A DNA stretch of 43,340 nt from Candidatus Acetothermia bacterium (GCA_024653305.1 JANLFW010000011.1:1950-45289), one strand, 5' to 3'; positions 23,125 to 32,135 are shown, counted from the first letter of the stretch. Translations and numbers: made by a program. Notes: generated by a model from the sequence alone, not told the origin.

Positions 23125-23987
23125 CGCACCGCCTCCTGGGCCCGGAACCGACGGACGTTGATGACGAGGAATGGGATGATCGCCAAGAACAGGATCACGG
23201 CGATCGCACTGGCCAAACCATAGTTGTGAAAGTAGAACATCTCGTTGTACATGCGGTTGGCGATCACGTCGGTGTCGTAGGCGCCGTTCGTCATCACGTA
23301 CACGATGTCGAACACCTTGAGCACGAACACGATCATCGTCGTGGTGACCACAGCGAGCGTGGACTTGAGGAACGGAATGGTCACGTGGAGGAACAACTGC
23401 CACTCGTTGGCCCCGTCGATCCGCGCCGCCTCCAGCATCTCCCTGGGGATCCCCTTGTACGCCGCGGAGAGGATCACCATGCAGAACCCAGTCCACACCC
23501 ACACCCCGACCGCGATCAGGGCCAGGTTGTTGACCCACGGCCGCTCGATGAGCCATCCAATGGGGTTCCCACCCACGGCCACCACGATCGCGTTGAGGAG
23601 GCCGATTTGAGGGGCGACCGCCGGCCGGAACGTGTACATGAACCTCCAGATCACCCCGGCCGCCACATAGGAGATGGCCATCGGGAGGAAGATCACCGAC
23701 TTGATCACCGTCTCGTAACGAACGCGGTCGAGCAGCACCGCGAGGAGGAGGCCCATCCCCACGGTGAACAGGGTGAACACGACCAACCACAAGAGATTGT
23801 TGCGGAACGCGATGAGCATGGGCTGAGAGGTGAATGCCTGCACGTAGTTCTGGAAGCCCACGAACACGTCGGACCTGGGGCCGTAGAAGCTAAGGCGGAC
23901 CGTCTCCGCAGTGGGGTAGATGAGGAACAGGCCCAGCATGAGGAGGGCAGGGGCCAAGTACAGCCAGTGGACCCGTCCCATGTTCAT
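23121..23987 (-). CDS. Sugar ABC transporter permease, MalF-like
   Basis: 288-aa inner-membrane permease, partner of the MalG-like subunit. It starts MNMGRVHWLYLAPALLMLGLF, with the classical LAPAL first helix and a VRLSFYG loop. The coupling loop reads EMLEAARIDGANEWQLFLHVTIPFLK-type sequence near residue 180. The IGLLNAIVVAVGGNPIGWL loop resembles trehalose/maltose MalF-type permeases of thermophiles. Overlaps the next gene by 4 bases. Confidence 0.9.
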   Translation of the reverse strand: MNMGRVHWLYLAPALLMLGLFLIYPTAETVRLSFYGPRSDVFVGFQNYVQAFTSQPMLIAFRNNLLWLVVFTLFTVGMGLLLAVLLDRVRYETVIKSVIFLPMAISYVAAGVIWRFMYTFRPAVAPQIGLLNAIVVAVGGNPIGWLIERPWVNNLALIAVGVWVWTGFCMVILSAAYKGIPREMLEAARIDGANEWQLFLHVTIPFLKSTLAVVTTTMIVFVLKVFDIVYVMTNGAYDTDVIANRMYNEMFYFHNYGLASAIAVILFLAIIPFLVINVRRFRAQEAVR

Positions 23988-24061
23988 ACCGGTCCCTCCC
24001 TAATCTAAGGATACCGGGGCGGGGTGTCCCCCGCCCCGGTCCAGGGGAAAAAGGCGATGGA

Positions 24062-25312
24062 CTATGGACCGTAGGCAGCGCGAGCGGCAGCCTCGATGTC
24101 CGCAAGCACCCGGTCCAACGGCACTCCCGATACGTAATCGAGGACGCCCTTCCAGAACGCCCCCGCCCCCACCGCCGCCGGCATGAGGTCCGAGGCGTCA
24201 AACCGGAAGATCTCGGCGCCCTTCAGGATCTCGGCGGCTTCGGCGGTGAGCTTGTCCGGGTAGATCCCAGGGTCGACGTTGACGTTGGTGGCAAGCTTCC
24301 CCAGCGCCCCGCACCAGATGCCCTGGGCCTCAGGCGAGGCCAGGTACTGGAGGAACGACCGCACCTCCGCGGTATCCCGGAACGCGGAGATGAGGTCCCC
24401 GGCCCCGAGGAGCGGCGTCCCCCACTTCGGGTCGATGGGTGGGAACACGAAGAACGCCACATCCCGGTCCAGGTCGAGCTCGGGGTGGGCGCCCGCGATG
24501 AAGCTCTTGATGAACGTGGCCTGGCGGTGCAGGTACGCGCCCGGGGGCTTGTCCCACAGGACCGCCGGAGAGTCGCCGAAGTTGATGGACAGGGCCCCGG
24601 TGGTGCCGCCGTACACGTAGGCCTCGTTGCGCACGATGGCCCCGAACAGCTCAAATGCCCGTTTCACCGCAGGATGCGTCCACGGGATCTCGTGGTTGAC
24701 CCACTGGTCGTAGAGCTCGGGCCCGGCGGTGCGGAGCATGATGTCCTCGATCCAGTCCGTTCCCGGCCAGCCGGACGCGGCTCCGCTCTCCAGGCCCACC
24801 GCCCATGGGGTCTTGCCCCGGGCGGCCAACTTCTGGGTGATGTATATGAGCTCGTTCCAGGTATGGGCCGGGGCGAGCCCCTCCGCGTACAGGGCATCCG
24901 GGTTGTACCACACGAGGCTCTTGAGATCAGCGGAGATGAAGATCCCGTATACTTTCCCGTCCACGGTGGCGAGGTCAACGAACGCCTTGGGGAACTGGGT
25001 CAAGTCCACGATCCCGCCCACGGGGATCAGGGCGCCCCGGGCCACGAACTCCGCCATCTGCCCGGGGTTGGGCATCGCCGCCAGGTCCGGCGGGTTCCCG
25101 GCCGCCACTCGGGTGGCCAGGATCCCCGGGAGCTCACGGCCCACGCTCTCCACCCGCACCGCGATCCCGGTCTTGGCCTGGAATGCAGCCGTCACCTTCT
25201 GGAATGCCTCGAGCTCGGCCCCGCTCCACAGGACCATGATCGTCACCGCGCCCTGGGCGAGGCCGGCCACCAATCCGACCAGCAGAAGTCCAACCGCCAA
25301 TCGCTTAACCAT
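24062..25312 (-). CDS. Sugar ABC transporter substrate-binding protein
   Basis: 416-aa extracytoplasmic solute-binding protein of family 1 (MalE-like). The start is ATG 25312 with GGGAGGTG upstream; a longer in-frame ATG at 25342 lacks one. Signal peptide KRLAVGLLLVGLVAGLAQG, no lipobox cysteine. Typical features are MVLWSGAELEAFQKV near the start, GNPPDLAAMPNPGQM, YGIFISADLKSLVWYN, and FKAKTG-like AFQAKTGIAV. By operon context the ligand is probably trehalose, maltose or a related glucoside; this is inference. Second gene of the operon, after the ROK regulator. Confidence 0.9.
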   Translation of the reverse strand: MVKRLAVGLLLVGLVAGLAQGAVTIMVLWSGAELEAFQKVTAAFQAKTGIAVRVESVGRELPGILATRVAAGNPPDLAAMPNPGQMAEFVARGALIPVGGIVDLTQFPKAFVDLATVDGKVYGIFISADLKSLVWYNPDALYAEGLAPAHTWNELIYITQKLAARGKTPWAVGLESGAASGWPGTDWIEDIMLRTAGPELYDQWVNHEIPWTHPAVKRAFELFGAIVRNEAYVYGGTTGALSINFGDSPAVLWDKPPGAYLHRQATFIKSFIAGAHPELDLDRDVAFFVFPPIDPKWGTPLLGAGDLISAFRDTAEVRSFLQYLASPEAQGIWCGALGKLATNVNVDPGIYPDKLTAEAAEILKGAEIFRFDASDLMPAAVGAGAFWKGVLDYVSGVPLDRVLADIEAAARAAYGP

Positions 25313-25372
25313 CGGACACCTCCCTAGTTCGTGAGTTGTCACCGCATTGCTCGTTGGCGTGTTCTCCTGGTC

Positions 25373-26422
25373 TCACCCCCTTTGGGCCAGAAGTGGCGCT
25401 GGGTTAGCGTACAGGTCTCGTACCACGGCGATGGCCGCCCCGAGAGCGGCGGTCGGCCCCCGCGCCCGGGCCGGGGCCACCTCCACCACGTCCGGGAACT
25501 CCCCCTCCAGGGCCTTCTGAACCCGGCGGCGACAGCCCTCGATGAACAATGGCTCCTGCTCGCCCAGCATCTCGGCGTGGATCACCACCCGTCCCGGGTC
25601 GAACAGGGTCACCGCGTGCACCAAGGGGTCGGTGACCCGATCCACCAAGAGGTCGATCTGTTTACGGGGGGAAAGGCCGGCCAACCCTCCCGGCTCCACG
25701 AACGCCCGGTACAAGGCTCCACCGTGGCCATGAGCGCCAAGGTACACGTCTCCGTCCACCAGTACGCTCGCCCCAACTCGGATGTCCCCGTGCAGTCCGG
25801 GCCGGAGGGCGAAGTAGAGGAGGACGTCGTCGTCCCAACCCCCCTGATGGGCCTCGGCCAAGGCCATGAGGTGCATGTCGTGGTGGATGCGCACCGGGAT
25901 GGGAAACTCCCGTTCCAGGATCTGCCGGGCCGGGACCCGGTGCCAGGCGGGCAAGGTCTGGCCCACGAAGTTCGCCGTTCCGTCGGTGAGGAACGCGGGC
26001 AGGCCCAACCCGATCCCGGCCACCTTGGGCCAACGAAGGCCGACCTCGTTGGCCCATCGGCGGAGCTCCTCCGCCACATGGCGCAGCACCGTGGCTGGGC
26101 CGGCGAGGCCCTCGACGGTGAGGCTTTTGGCGTGGAGCGCAGTGCCCCACAGGTCGGTGAGGACGAACTTCAGGCGGGGAAGTTCCACGTCCACCCCCAA
26201 CGCCAGTCGGGCCTCCCCGTGGACGCGGAACACCACGGCCGGGCGGCCGCCCCACGGGGCCCGCGTCCCACACGGATGCACCAGGTCCAGACGCCGCAGC
26301 TCGCCCAGCGCCTTGTCCACCGTGGGGCGGGACAGGCTGAGGTTGACCTCCAGTTCCCGGCGGGTGACCCCAGCCGGAGTCCACGCCGCGCGCAGCACGT
26401 CGGCCAACGACTTCACCGCCAT
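25373..26422 (-). CDS. ROK-family transcriptional regulator
   Basis: 349-aa cytoplasmic regulator with an N-terminal winged helix (GVTRRELEVNLSLSRPTVDKALGELRRLDLV, about residues 17-47) and a C-terminal ROK sugar-kinase-like domain (LALGVDVELPRLKFVLTD, VAGIGLGLPAFLTDG, GAHGHGGALY). The family's zinc-binding CxCGxxGC motif is missing in the ROK domain, and the phosphate-binding and catalytic positions look eroded. Start chosen at ATG 26422 (MAVKSLADVL); the frame remains open to 26461. It heads the sugar operon and probably represses it and itself in response to a sugar. Confidence 0.82.
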   Translation of the reverse strand: MAVKSLADVLRAAWTPAGVTRRELEVNLSLSRPTVDKALGELRRLDLVHPCGTRAPWGGRPAVVFRVHGEARLALGVDVELPRLKFVLTDLWGTALHAKSLTVEGLAGPATVLRHVAEELRRWANEVGLRWPKVAGIGLGLPAFLTDGTANFVGQTLPAWHRVPARQILEREFPIPVRIHHDMHLMALAEAHQGGWDDDVLLYFALRPGLHGDIRVGASVLVDGDVYLGAHGHGGALYRAFVEPGGLAGLSPRKQIDLLVDRVTDPLVHAVTLFDPGRVVIHAEMLGEQEPLFIEGCRRRVQKALEGEFPDVVEVAPARARGPTAALGAAIAVVRDLYANPAPLLAQRG

Positions 26423-26433
26423 TTGGACAAGAT

Positions 26434-26443
26434 TTTTGCAAAA
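26434..26443. promoter_or_regulatory. Palindrome TTTTGCAAAA, candidate operator
   Basis: A perfect 10-base AT-rich palindrome 11 bases before the ROK regulator start, in the divergent spacer shared with korC. It stands out in GC-rich DNA and sits where an autoregulatory operator would. No second copy was seen upstream of the binding-protein gene. Confidence 0.35.
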
Positions 26444-26539
26444 CCATTGTAAGAGAGCCACGGAGCCCCGTCAAGTGGACAGAGGGGGGCAGGTTCTCCT
26501 GGTTCGGGCCGGGGCGGTTGAGCGGGATCAGCCCGAGGG

Positions 26540-27133
26540 ATGATCTTGGTCATGGAAGGGCGGACTTCCGTTCCCTATCGTTATAGCGTGCGCCAGGAGA
26601 TACGGTTCGCCGGCTTTGGCGGCCAGGGGATCATCTCCGCCGGCCGCATCACCGGGCAGGCCGCGGTCATCTACGACGGCAAGCACTCCGTCCTCATCCA
26701 GTCCTACGGCCCGGAGGCCCGCGGCGGGGCATGCGCGGCCGAGGTCATCGTGTCCGACCGACAGGTGGACTACCCGATGGTGGTCCAGCCGGATGTCGGG
26801 GTCATCATGTCCCAAGAAGGCTATGAGAAATACGGCCATGACCTGCGTCCCGGGGGCCTCCTCCTCGTAGACCAAGACCTGGTCCAGCACGAGCCCCGCT
26901 CCGATGTGCAGGTGGTGGAGGTCCCGGCGACCCGCCTCGCCGAATCCTTGGGCCGCAGGATCGTGGCCAACGTGGTGATGCTCGGGGCGCTCGGGGCGGC
27001 ATGGCCCACCGTGTCCCGGGATGCCCTGCTCAAGGCGGTCCTCGCCGCTGTCCCCCCCCACACCCGCGACCTCAACCAGCGGGCGTTCGAGGAGGGCTAC
27101 AACTACGTGAAGGAGAACTTCCATGAACCGTAA
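26540..27133 (+). CDS. korC: 2-oxoacid:ferredoxin oxidoreductase gamma subunit
   Basis: Gamma subunit (197 aa) of a four-subunit 2-oxoacid:ferredoxin oxidoreductase, most like the 2-oxoglutarate (Kor) type. Motifs are RFAGFGGQGIISAGRI near residue 22, SYGPEARGGACAAEVIVSD near 55-75, and NVVMLGALGA near 145. ATG 26552 and GTG 26588 are alternative starts, the latter giving the family-typical VRQEIRFAGFGGQG. It is separated from korDAB by the 9-kb hdr/mvh/frd block, although kor genes normally lie together. The first 11 bases of hdrA overlap its end. Confidence 0.9.
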   Translation: MILVMEGRTSVPYRYSVRQEIRFAGFGGQGIISAGRITGQAAVIYDGKHSVLIQSYGPEARGGACAAEVIVSDRQVDYPMVVQPDVGVIMSQEGYEKYGHDLRPGGLLLVDQDLVQHEPRSDVQVVEVPATRLAESLGRRIVANVVMLGALGAAWPTVSRDALLKAVLAAVPPHTRDLNQRAFEEGYNYVKENFHEP

Positions 27134-27150
27134 TCCGTTACCCGTGGGTC
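27123..27150. repeat. 7-base repeat at korC/hdrA junction
   Basis: ATGAACC, GTAATCC, GTTACCC, GTGGGTC in register; the first unit contains the hdrA start codon. Confidence 0.5.
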
Positions 27151-29213
27151 GCCATTCTTCAAACACTGATCGCGGCCCCCAGTCAGCACCTTATGGATCA
27201 CGGATTGCGGATCACCGGTCACGGATCACGGATCACGGATCACGCCCCAGGATTGGAGTGTTCGTCTGCCACTGCGGCAAGAACATCGCCGGCACGGTGG
27301 ACGTGGCCCGGGCAAGCGAGGTCCTGGCGCGCCATCCGGGGGTGGTCTACGCCACCCACCACGAGTACATGTGCTCCGACCCCGGCCAGGAGCTCCTCCG
27401 GCGGGCGATTCGTGAACACCGCCTCACCGGAGCGGTGGTGGCTGCGTGCTCGCCGTCCATGCACGAGACCACGTTCCGCCGGGCGGCAGCCGGTGCTGGG
27501 TTGAACCCGTACCTTGTGGAGATCGCCAACATCCGCGAGCAGTGCTCGTGGGTGCACGAGGGCCCAGCGGCCACGGACAAGGCGATCCGGGTGACCCGGG
27601 CGATGGTGGAGAAGGCCAAGGGCAACCACCCCCTGACCCCGATGGAGGTGGGGCACGCCACGAAGTGCCTGGTGGTCGGTGGGGGGATCGCCGGGATCCA
27701 GGCCGCCCTGGACGTGGCCGACGCCGGGTTCGAGGTCCTGCTCGTGGAGAAGAGCCCCACGATCGGGGGGCGCATGGCCCAGCTCTCGGAGACGTTCCCC
27801 ACCCTCGACTGCTCCCAATGCATCCTTACCCCGAAGATGGTGGAGGTCGCCCATCACCCGCGGATCCGGCTCCTCACCTATTCCGAGGTGGAGGAGGTGT
27901 CCGGGTTCATCGGGAACTACCACGTCCGCATCCGCAAGAAGCCGACCTATGTGGACCCGGACAAGTGCAACCTGTGCGGGGAGTGCGCCAAGGTCTGCCC
28001 GATCCGCGTTCCGAGCGGGTTCGACTGCGGGCTCTCCGAGCGGGCGGCGATCTACATCCCGTTCCCCCAGGCCGTGCCCTCCTCGTACACCCTGGACGAG
28101 GGAAGCTGCTTGGGACTCGTGCCGCTCCGGTGCGGGGAGTGCGCCAAGGTCTGCGAGCCCAGGGCCATCGACTTCGACATGCACGAGGAGCTCCTGGAGG
28201 AGGACGTGGGGGCAATCATCCTCGCCACCGGGTACGAGCTCTACCCCAAGGAGGCGATGGCCGAGTACGGCCACGGGACGATTCCCGACGTGATCGACGG
28301 CCTCCAGTTCGAGCGGATCCTCTCGGCGTCCGGACCCACCCGGGGCGAGGTGCGGCGGCCGTCCGACGGCCGGGTGCCCAAGGAGGTCGTGTTCATCCAG
28401 TGCTCCGGGTCCCGCGACCCCGAGCTCCACAAACCGTACTGCTCGAAGATCTGCTGCATGTACACCGCCAAACACGCCCTTCTTTACCGCCACGCGGTCC
28501 ACGACGGAAAGGCCTACGTGTTCTACATCGACATCCGCGCCGGGGGGAAGGGGTACGAGGAGTTCGTGAACCGGGCGATGGAGGAAGAAGGGATCCTCTA
28601 CCTTCGCGGCAAGGTGGCCAAGGTGTTCCGCGAGGGGGACAAGGTCATGGTGTGGGGGGTGGATACCCTGACCGGAAAGCGGGTCGAGGTGGCGGCGGAC
28701 CTGGTGGTGCTCGCCCAGGCGGTGGTGCCGACGACCGGGGCGCCGGAGCTCCCCCGCAAGCTGCGGGCCGCGGTGGATGCCCATGGGTTCCTTCAAGAAG
28801 CCCACCCCAAGCTGCGGCCGCTGGAGGCGCTCACCGGTGGGATCTTCCTCGCCGGGGCGGCCCACGCCCCTAAGGACATCCCGGAGGCGGTGGCCCAAGG
28901 ATCAGGGGCAGCGGCGAAGGCGGTGGCGATCCTTGCGGCCCCGGTGCTCACCCATTCCCCGGAGGTGGCGGAGGTGGACGAGGCCCTGTGCTCCGGTTGC
29001 CGCATCTGCGCCCCACAGTGTCCGTACACGGCGATCACCGTGGACGAGGTGGCCCACGTGAACGAGATGCTGTGCGAAGGGTGCGGCACGTGCGTCGCGG
29101 CCTGCCCGAGCGGGGCGATGACGATGCGCAACCTCTCCGACGTCCAGGTCCAGAGCATGATCCGCGCCGCCTTGAGCGAGGTCCCCGAGCCCGCGGAGGT
29201 GAAGGGTGGCTGA
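27123..29213 (+). CDS. hdrA: Heterodisulfide reductase-like FAD/iron-sulfur subunit A
   Basis: 696-aa cytoplasmic HdrA, the FAD subunit that performs electron bifurcation in HdrABC-MvhADG complexes. From about residue 42: RIGVFVCHCGKNI, the CSDPGQELL and CSPSMHE region with cluster-binding cysteines, FAD motif VVGGGIAGIQAALD near 180, the CSQCILTPKM cysteine pair near 235, then CNLCGECAKVCP, a CGECAKVC motif, and C-terminal ferredoxin clusters CSGCRICAPQCP and CEGCGTCVAACP. The first 41 residues have no family counterpart and are translated from 7-base repeats; no start codon lies after them. It is also a few tens of residues longer than usual because of this tail. Coupled to korC. Confidence 0.93.
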   Translation: MNRNPLPVGRHSSNTDRGPQSAPYGSRIADHRSRITDHGSRPRIGVFVCHCGKNIAGTVDVARASEVLARHPGVVYATHHEYMCSDPGQELLRRAIREHRLTGAVVAACSPSMHETTFRRAAAGAGLNPYLVEIANIREQCSWVHEGPAATDKAIRVTRAMVEKAKGNHPLTPMEVGHATKCLVVGGGIAGIQAALDVADAGFEVLLVEKSPTIGGRMAQLSETFPTLDCSQCILTPKMVEVAHHPRIRLLTYSEVEEVSGFIGNYHVRIRKKPTYVDPDKCNLCGECAKVCPIRVPSGFDCGLSERAAIYIPFPQAVPSSYTLDEGSCLGLVPLRCGECAKVCEPRAIDFDMHEELLEEDVGAIILATGYELYPKEAMAEYGHGTIPDVIDGLQFERILSASGPTRGEVRRPSDGRVPKEVVFIQCSGSRDPELHKPYCSKICCMYTAKHALLYRHAVHDGKAYVFYIDIRAGGKGYEEFVNRAMEEEGILYLRGKVAKVFREGDKVMVWGVDTLTGKRVEVAADLVVLAQAVVPTTGAPELPRKLRAAVDAHGFLQEAHPKLRPLEALTGGIFLAGAAHAPKDIPEAVAQGSGAAAKAVAILAAPVLTHSPEVAEVDEALCSGCRICAPQCPYTAITVDEVAHVNEMLCEGCGTCVAACPSGAMTMRNLSDVQVQSMIRAALSEVPEPAEVKGG
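27197..27245. repeat. 7-base tandem repeat (ATCACGG), seven units, inside hdrA
   Basis: Units are ATCACGG, ATTGCGG, ATCACCG, GTCACGG, ATCACGG, ATCACGG, ATCACGC. They encode the SRITDHGSR-like N-terminal tail of HdrA, just before its first conserved residue. This is the cleanest copy of the family in the window. Confidence 0.8.
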
Positions 29214-29628
29214 GGCCGGGTTCGAGCCGCGGATCGTGGCGTTTCTCTGTCGGTGGTGCGCCGGGGCCGGGGCCGATCTCGCCGGCACCAGCCGCCTCCA
29301 GTACCCACCCAACGCGATCCCGATCCGGGTCAACTGCTCGGGCCGGGTCGAGCCGAGCTGGGTCGTGGACGCCCTGCGATCCGGAGCGGACGGCGTGCTG
29401 ATCGGCGGCTGCCACCCCGGGGACTGCCACTACGTGGTGGGGAACTACAAGGCCCGCCGTCGCGTGTACCTCCTCCGCAAGGTGCTCGAGGAGCTCGGGG
29501 TGGAGCCGGAGCGGGTGCGCCTGGAATGGGTGTCGGCCACCGAGGGGGCCCGGTTCGCCCGGGTGATGACCGAGTTCGTGAAAGAGTTGCGGAGGCTCGG
29601 CCCACTGCAGGGAAATGGACAAGGGTGA
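29206..29628 (+). CDS. mvhD: Hydrogenase/Hdr electron-transfer subunit D (MvhD-like)
   Basis: 140-aa cytoplasmic MvhD-type [2Fe-2S] protein that links the NiFe hydrogenase MvhAG to HdrA. GTG start overlapping the hdrA stop. Cluster cysteines are visible in FLCRWCA, RVNCSGRVEP and GGCHPGDCHYVVGN, followed by the family's NYKARRRVYLLRKVLEELG. Size and order (hdrA-mvhD-mvhG-mvhA) match the methanogen and bacterial complexes. Confidence 0.92.
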   Translation: MAEAGFEPRIVAFLCRWCAGAGADLAGTSRLQYPPNAIPIRVNCSGRVEPSWVVDALRSGADGVLIGGCHPGDCHYVVGNYKARRRVYLLRKVLEELGVEPERVRLEWVSATEGARFARVMTEFVKELRRLGPLQGNGQG

Positions 29629-29634
29629 TGGGCG

Positions 29635-30687
29635 ATGACTGAAAAACTCGAACGTATGAGCCCTAGAGGTCAAGAAAACTCGCCGCGCACTTCCGATTTG
29701 TCACCCGTCACCCATCACCCATCGCTGAAGCTCGCCGTGTATTGGACCGGAAGCTGTGGGGGGTGCGACGTCTCGTTCCTCGAGCTGGGGGCGGCGCTCC
29801 TCGACGTCCTTTCCAAGGTGGAGATCGTGTTCTGGCCGGCGCTGGTGGACGCGAAGCGCGCCGACGTCGAGGCCCTCCCGGCGGGGGCGATCGACGTCGC
29901 CCTCATCAACGGGACCCTACGCACCGAGGAGAACCGGGAGATGGCCGAGCTCCTGCGGGAGAAATCCAAGCTCATCGTGGCTTATGGGGCGTGCGCCCAC
30001 CTCGGGGGGATCCCGGGGCTGGCCAACCTGTCCCAGCGTGAGGAGATCCTGGCTGCCGTGTTCGGGGATGGGTTCCGGCCGACGCCACCCCCGGGAGGAT
30101 CGCCGGAGGATGCCCCCCCGGAGCTCCTCGCCGAGGCGCTGCCCCTGTCGGCGGCGGTTCGGGTGGACTACGTCGTCCCCGGCTGTCCTCCCCCGCCGGG
30201 GTTGATCTCCCGGGCCTTCGACGCCCTCCTCGGGGAGCTGCCACCAACCGGGCACGTGTTCGCCCCCGAGAAGGCCCTGTGCGAGGAATGCCCCCGGACC
30301 AAGGAGGAGCGGAGGCTGACCCAAGTGGTGCGCCCCCACGAGGTGCTTCCGGACCCGGAGAAGTGCCTCCTCGATCAGGGGATGATCTGCCTCGGGCCGG
30401 TGACGCGGGGCGGGTGCGACGCCGCCTGTCCCAAGGCCGGGATGCCCTGCACCGGCTGCCTCGGCCCCACCCCCAATGCCGGCGACCAGGGGCTGGCGAT
30501 GCTCTCGGCTCTGGCCTCCCTGGTACGGGCCGGGGAGGAGGGTGAGGCCGCGTTCGCTTCCGAGGACAAGGTCCTCGACGCGATCGTCGACCCGGTGGGG
30601 ACGTTCCACAAGTACGCCCTCCCCGCGACGTGGAGGGTCCCCTCCCCCCTTCGTGGGGGAGGGTCAGGGAGAGGGGGGCGCCCGTGA
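29635..30687 (+). CDS. mvhG: NiFe hydrogenase small subunit (MvhG-like)
   Basis: 350-aa iron-sulfur small subunit of a group 3 (F420-non-reducing type) NiFe hydrogenase, relaying electrons from MvhA to MvhD. Conserved: YWTGSCGGCDVSFLELG (proximal cluster CxxC), YGACAHLGGIPG, VPGCPPPPGL, and the C-terminal cluster region CLGPVTRGGCDAACPKAG with PCTGCLGP. The N-terminus (about 29 residues before LKLAVYW) contains 7-base-repeat sequence (SPVTHHPS), and TTG 29698 is an alternative start. The C-terminus after ATWR is translated from a CCCTC hairpin repeat (SPLRGGGSGRGG). No twin-arginine signal, so cytoplasmic. Confidence 0.92.
   Translation: MTEKLERMSPRGQENSPRTSDLSPVTHHPSLKLAVYWTGSCGGCDVSFLELGAALLDVLSKVEIVFWPALVDAKRADVEALPAGAIDVALINGTLRTEENREMAELLREKSKLIVAYGACAHLGGIPGLANLSQREEILAAVFGDGFRPTPPPGGSPEDAPPELLAEALPLSAAVRVDYVVPGCPPPPGLISRAFDALLGELPPTGHVFAPEKALCEECPRTKEERRLTQVVRPHEVLPDPEKCLLDQGMICLGPVTRGGCDAACPKAGMPCTGCLGPTPNAGDQGLAMLSALASLVRAGEEGEAAFASEDKVLDAIVDPVGTFHKYALPATWRVPSPLRGGGSGRGGRP
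29700..29727. repeat. 7-base tandem repeat at the 5' end of mvhG
   Basis: GTCACCC, GTCACCC, ATCACCC, ATCGCTG. Two further units (GTGATGG, GCGATGA) lie at 29625-29638, spanning the mvhD stop and the mvhG start. Confidence 0.65.
30640..30663. repeat. CCCTCCCCC hairpin repeat at the mvhG/mvhA junction
   Basis: CCCTCCCCC (30640-30648) pairs with GGGGGAGGG (30655-30663), loop CTTCGT, followed by TCAGGGAGAGGGGGG. It codes for the last residues of MvhG and lies 20 bases before the mvhA GTG, where it supplies purine-rich sequence. Confidence 0.65.
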
Positions 30688-32135
30688 AGAAGATCGCCAT
30701 CGACCCCATCACGCGCCTGGAGGGGCATGGGAAGATCCTCCTCTACCTGGACGAGGAGGGAGGCCTCAAGGGGGCGGTGCTCCAGGTGCCGGAGCTGCGG
30801 GGGTTCGAGCGGTTCTGCCGCGGCCGTCGGGCCGAGGAGATGCCCCAGACCACCGAGCGCATCTGCGGGGTGTGCCCAGAGGCCCATCATCTCGCGTCCG
30901 CCAAGGCCCTGGACGTCGCGTACGGAGCGGAGGTCCCGCGGGCGGCCCGCCTCCAACGGGAGCTCTTCTACAACACCTACATCTTCTCCGATCACCTCCT
31001 CCACCTCGTGTTCCTCGGCGGGCCCGATTTGCTCCTCCCCAAGGACACCCCGAAGTCCGAACACAACGTGCTCGGGGTGCTCAAGGCGTTGCCCGAGCTG
31101 GGAAAAGAGGTGGTCACGGTACGGGCCCGCGCCCAGCGGGTCCTCGAGCTGATCGGGGGGAAGGCCATCCACCCCGTGTTCGCCCTGCCCGGGGGGGTAG
31201 CCAAGCCGCTTGCGAAGAAGGACCAGGAGGAGATCCAGGGCCATGCACAGGTGATGGTGGAACTGAGCCAGCGGATGGTGGCGTTCTTCCACGAGGAGGT
31301 GCTGCCGGATCCGGAGCTCCAAAGCCTGCTCCTGGCGGAAGAGGCCCGCCTTCCCACCCACTACCTGGGGACGGTGGACGAGAACGGGGCCCCGAACTTC
31401 TACCACGGAAAGGTCCGCGCTGTTTCTGCAGACGGGGACGAGCTGTTCCAGCTCGACCCCGCGGGCGCCATGGCCCGGATCGCCGAGCGCGCCGAGCCCT
31501 GGACGTACGTGAAGTTCCCGTACCTCAAGGACATCGGCTGGTCTGGGTTTGAAGGCGGCTCCCGATCGGGGATCTACCGGGTGGGACCACTGGCCCGGCT
31601 GAACGTCGCCGAGCGGATGGCCACCCCGCTCGCCCAGGAGGAGTTCGAGCGGTTCCTCGATTTCTTCGGGGAGCGGCCGGTGCACGCCACGTTCGCCTAC
31701 CACTGGGCGCGCCTCGCGGAGATGGTCCAGGCGGCGGAGGCCGCCGCCGCCCTGGCCCAGGACGAGGGGCTCACCGGGGCGGACGTGCGGGGCAGACTCG
31801 GTCAGCCCGGGGAGGGGATCGGCGCCGTGGAGGCGGCCCGAGGGACCCTGTTCCATCATTACCGTCTGAACGGGGAAGGGTTGGTGGAGTGGGTGAACCT
31901 GATCGTGGCCACCACCCACAACGCTGCGGGGATCGGGCTCTCGGTGAAGCAGATGGCGGAGGCGGTGGTCCGGCAAGGCAACTTGGACGAGGAGCTCCTC
32001 AACCGGGTGGAAATGGCGTTCCGGGCCTACGACCCGTGCCTGGCCTGCGCCACCCACTTCCTTCCCGGGGAGACCCCGCTTGTCCTGGAGGTGTACGATG
32101 CTTACGGGAACCTCGCCCGCCGTATTGGCCGATAG
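30684..32135 (+). CDS. mvhA: NiFe hydrogenase large subunit (MvhA-like)
   Basis: 483-aa catalytic subunit oxidising H2 at a NiFe centre. GTG 30684 gives VKKIAIDPITRLEGHGKI, the standard start. Both nickel-binding motifs are present: RICGVCPEAHH near residues 56-66 and DPCLACATH near the C-terminus. The residues after the histidine (FLPGETPLVLEV and on) mean a C-terminal extension of about 25 aa, some or all of which a maturation protease would remove; the protease gene follows directly. Group 3 assignment rests on the hdrA-mvhD context and lack of export signals. Overlaps mvhG by GTGA. Confidence 0.94.
   Translation: MKKIAIDPITRLEGHGKILLYLDEEGGLKGAVLQVPELRGFERFCRGRRAEEMPQTTERICGVCPEAHHLASAKALDVAYGAEVPRAARLQRELFYNTYIFSDHLLHLVFLGGPDLLLPKDTPKSEHNVLGVLKALPELGKEVVTVRARAQRVLELIGGKAIHPVFALPGGVAKPLAKKDQEEIQGHAQVMVELSQRMVAFFHEEVLPDPELQSLLLAEEARLPTHYLGTVDENGAPNFYHGKVRAVSADGDELFQLDPAGAMARIAERAEPWTYVKFPYLKDIGWSGFEGGSRSGIYRVGPLARLNVAERMATPLAQEEFERFLDFFGERPVHATFAYHWARLAEMVQAAEAAAALAQDEGLTGADVRGRLGQPGEGIGAVEAARGTLFHHYRLNGEGLVEWVNLIVATTHNAAGIGLSVKQMAEAVVRQGNLDEELLNRVEMAFRAYDPCLACATHFLPGETPLVLEVYDAYGNLARRIGR

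Noticed and set aside
27197-27245. CRISPR array from the regular ATCACGG units
   Set aside because: The units are 7 bases with no spacers; it is a tandem repeat. No cas gene is present in the window.
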